The position numbers and the translations under genes are program-made. The notes beneath the pieces were generated by a model. It ran no database searches. It was given only the letters and a program-made list of their open reading frames with translations, and had not been told where the DNA came from. 64,000 bases of DNA, from NCBI GenBank assembly GCA_902567765.1, contig CACFNI010000003.1:1-64000 (forward strand), in the 5' to 3' direction. This document shows positions 63,404 to 64,000 of this stretch, one piece after another. Each line of letters starts with the position of its first letter. Positions within the stretch are counted from its first letter, which is position 1. The stretch is from an uncultured Pelagibacteraceae bacterium (GTDB taxonomy: Bacteria > Pseudomonadota > Alphaproteobacteria > Pelagibacterales > Pelagibacteraceae).

Positions 63404-64000
63404 TTATTTGAAAAAATAATAAATTCTTTTAATAGAAATAGTTTTAATCATTTTTAAAGCTGTAATTGCAGATTGAAATAATGTTCCTGAAATTTTTGAC
63501 GTTCCTAATGACCTTGGATAATAACATACTGGAATCTCAATAATTCTAAATCCATTTTGAATAAATTCTATTGTATGTTCTGGTGCAAATGAAGCGTTAT
63601 TAGAATTTAAATTTTTTTCTATTTCTAAATAATCTTCTCTCCAAAAAGCTCTTAATGTACATCCAACATCAGTTAAAGAAACAGATCTATCAATCCATAA
63701 AATAGTAATTATTTTACCATATAAAATATTAAAAAATCTTTTTAAAATTCCCATGCTGGCTCCATATTGAATGTATGAAGGGTTTGTTCTAGTTCCAACT
63801 ACTAAGTCAGATTCTTTAAGTAATGTAATAAATTTTTCAACGTCAGAAGATCTAAATGTTCCATCTGCTTCAGATAAAACAATTATATCGGCGTCAGAGT
63901 TTTTTATTCCTTCCTTAATAGCATGACCATATCCAAGAAAATCTCCAGATACTAATTTTCCACCATTTTTCTCAACTAGAGCTTCTGTATCATCATCGCT
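63404..64000 (-). CDS. GT2 family glycosyltransferase, N-terminus outside window
   Basis: The track shows only the part after an internal Met at 63754, but the frame stays open to the right edge. The 198 visible residues contain GGKLVSGDFLGYGHAIKEGI, IIVLSEADGTF (at the usual metal-binding DxD site) and SLGTSKISGTLFQSAITALK near the end. These are features of polyprenyl-phosphate mannosyl/glucosyl-transferase-like GT2 enzymes; ADGTF at the catalytic loop is a recurring variant. Its stop faces the membrane-protein gene 2 bp away. Confidence 0.82.
   Translation of the reverse strand, partial: SDDDTEALVEKNGGKLVSGDFLGYGHAIKEGIKNSDADIIVLSEADGTFRSSDVEKFITLLKESDLVVGTRTNPSYIQYGASMGILKRFFNILYGKIITILWIDRSVSLTDVGCTLRAFWREDYLEIEKNLNSNNASFAPEHTIEFIQNGFRIIEIPVCYYPRSLGTSKISGTLFQSAITALKMIKTISIKRIYYFFK

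Overview
The window is strongly AT-rich and densely coding, with short or overlapping gene junctions. It looks like chromosomal DNA of a free-living, streamlined alphaproteobacterium, most probably of the SAR11/Pelagibacterales kind. The best taxonomic marker is a circularly permuted two-piece tmRNA gene at about 59.4-59.7 kb, with the acceptor piece upstream of the coding piece; this arrangement is typical of Alphaproteobacteria. The compact mreBCD-mrdA-rodA, ilvI-ilvH-ilvC-leuA and hflK-hflC-degP-miaA runs fit the same assignment. It rests on recognition by eye, not on a search.

Region 1 (1-34.2 kb) is a nearly complete type IV pilus locus in two minus-strand blocks: two pilins, then pilC, pilB, a lipoprotein pilQ, pilP, pilO and a pilM-pilN fusion (2.9-12.9 kb); and pilT, four minor prepilins (FimT/GspH-, PilV-, PilW- and PilX-like), a small exported protein and pilY1 (24.6-34.1 kb), with pilD at 20.6 kb on the plus strand. 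Interleaved are a partner-switching set (STAS antagonist, HATPase anti-sigma kinase and, 15 kb away, a GAF-PP2C phosphatase), a winged-helix regulator next to an MFS transporter, a beta-solenoid/barrel protein with a coiled-coil tail, and a sulfatase-fold membrane enzyme. Two copies of a 'TPR + outer-membrane barrel, then FecR-domain protein' gene pair lie at 1-2.9 kb and 21.4-23.3 kb, on either side of the first pilus block. An inverted repeat of the form ACCYA-N3-TRGGT occurs next to the regulator and about 50 bp ahead of several of these genes. A separate array of eight CTCTAACACAA elements fills the gap upstream of pilMN.

Region 2 (34.3-54.2 kb) is housekeeping: the rod-shape/elongasome operon, branched-chain amino-acid synthesis directly abutting mreB, a UbiA-type prenyltransferase, miaA, a Do-type protease, a DUF2065 protein, hflC, hflK, mrp, a propeller-passenger autotransporter and thyX.

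Region 3 (54.3-64 kb) looks like the edge of a variable surface-glycan island centred on the tmRNA. On the minus strand are CDP-glucose pathway genes (RfbF-, RfbG- and RfbH-like), a GT2 and a polytopic membrane protein. On the plus strand are DprE1/DprE2-like enzymes that, with the UbiA homologue at 44.9 kb, would make a polyprenyl-phospho-arabinose donor, followed by a polytopic membrane protein; a GT2 runs off the right edge. A 24-bp direct repeat of the tmRNA 3' end, 213 bp downstream, brackets one tiny membrane-protein gene and looks like an attachment-site duplication.
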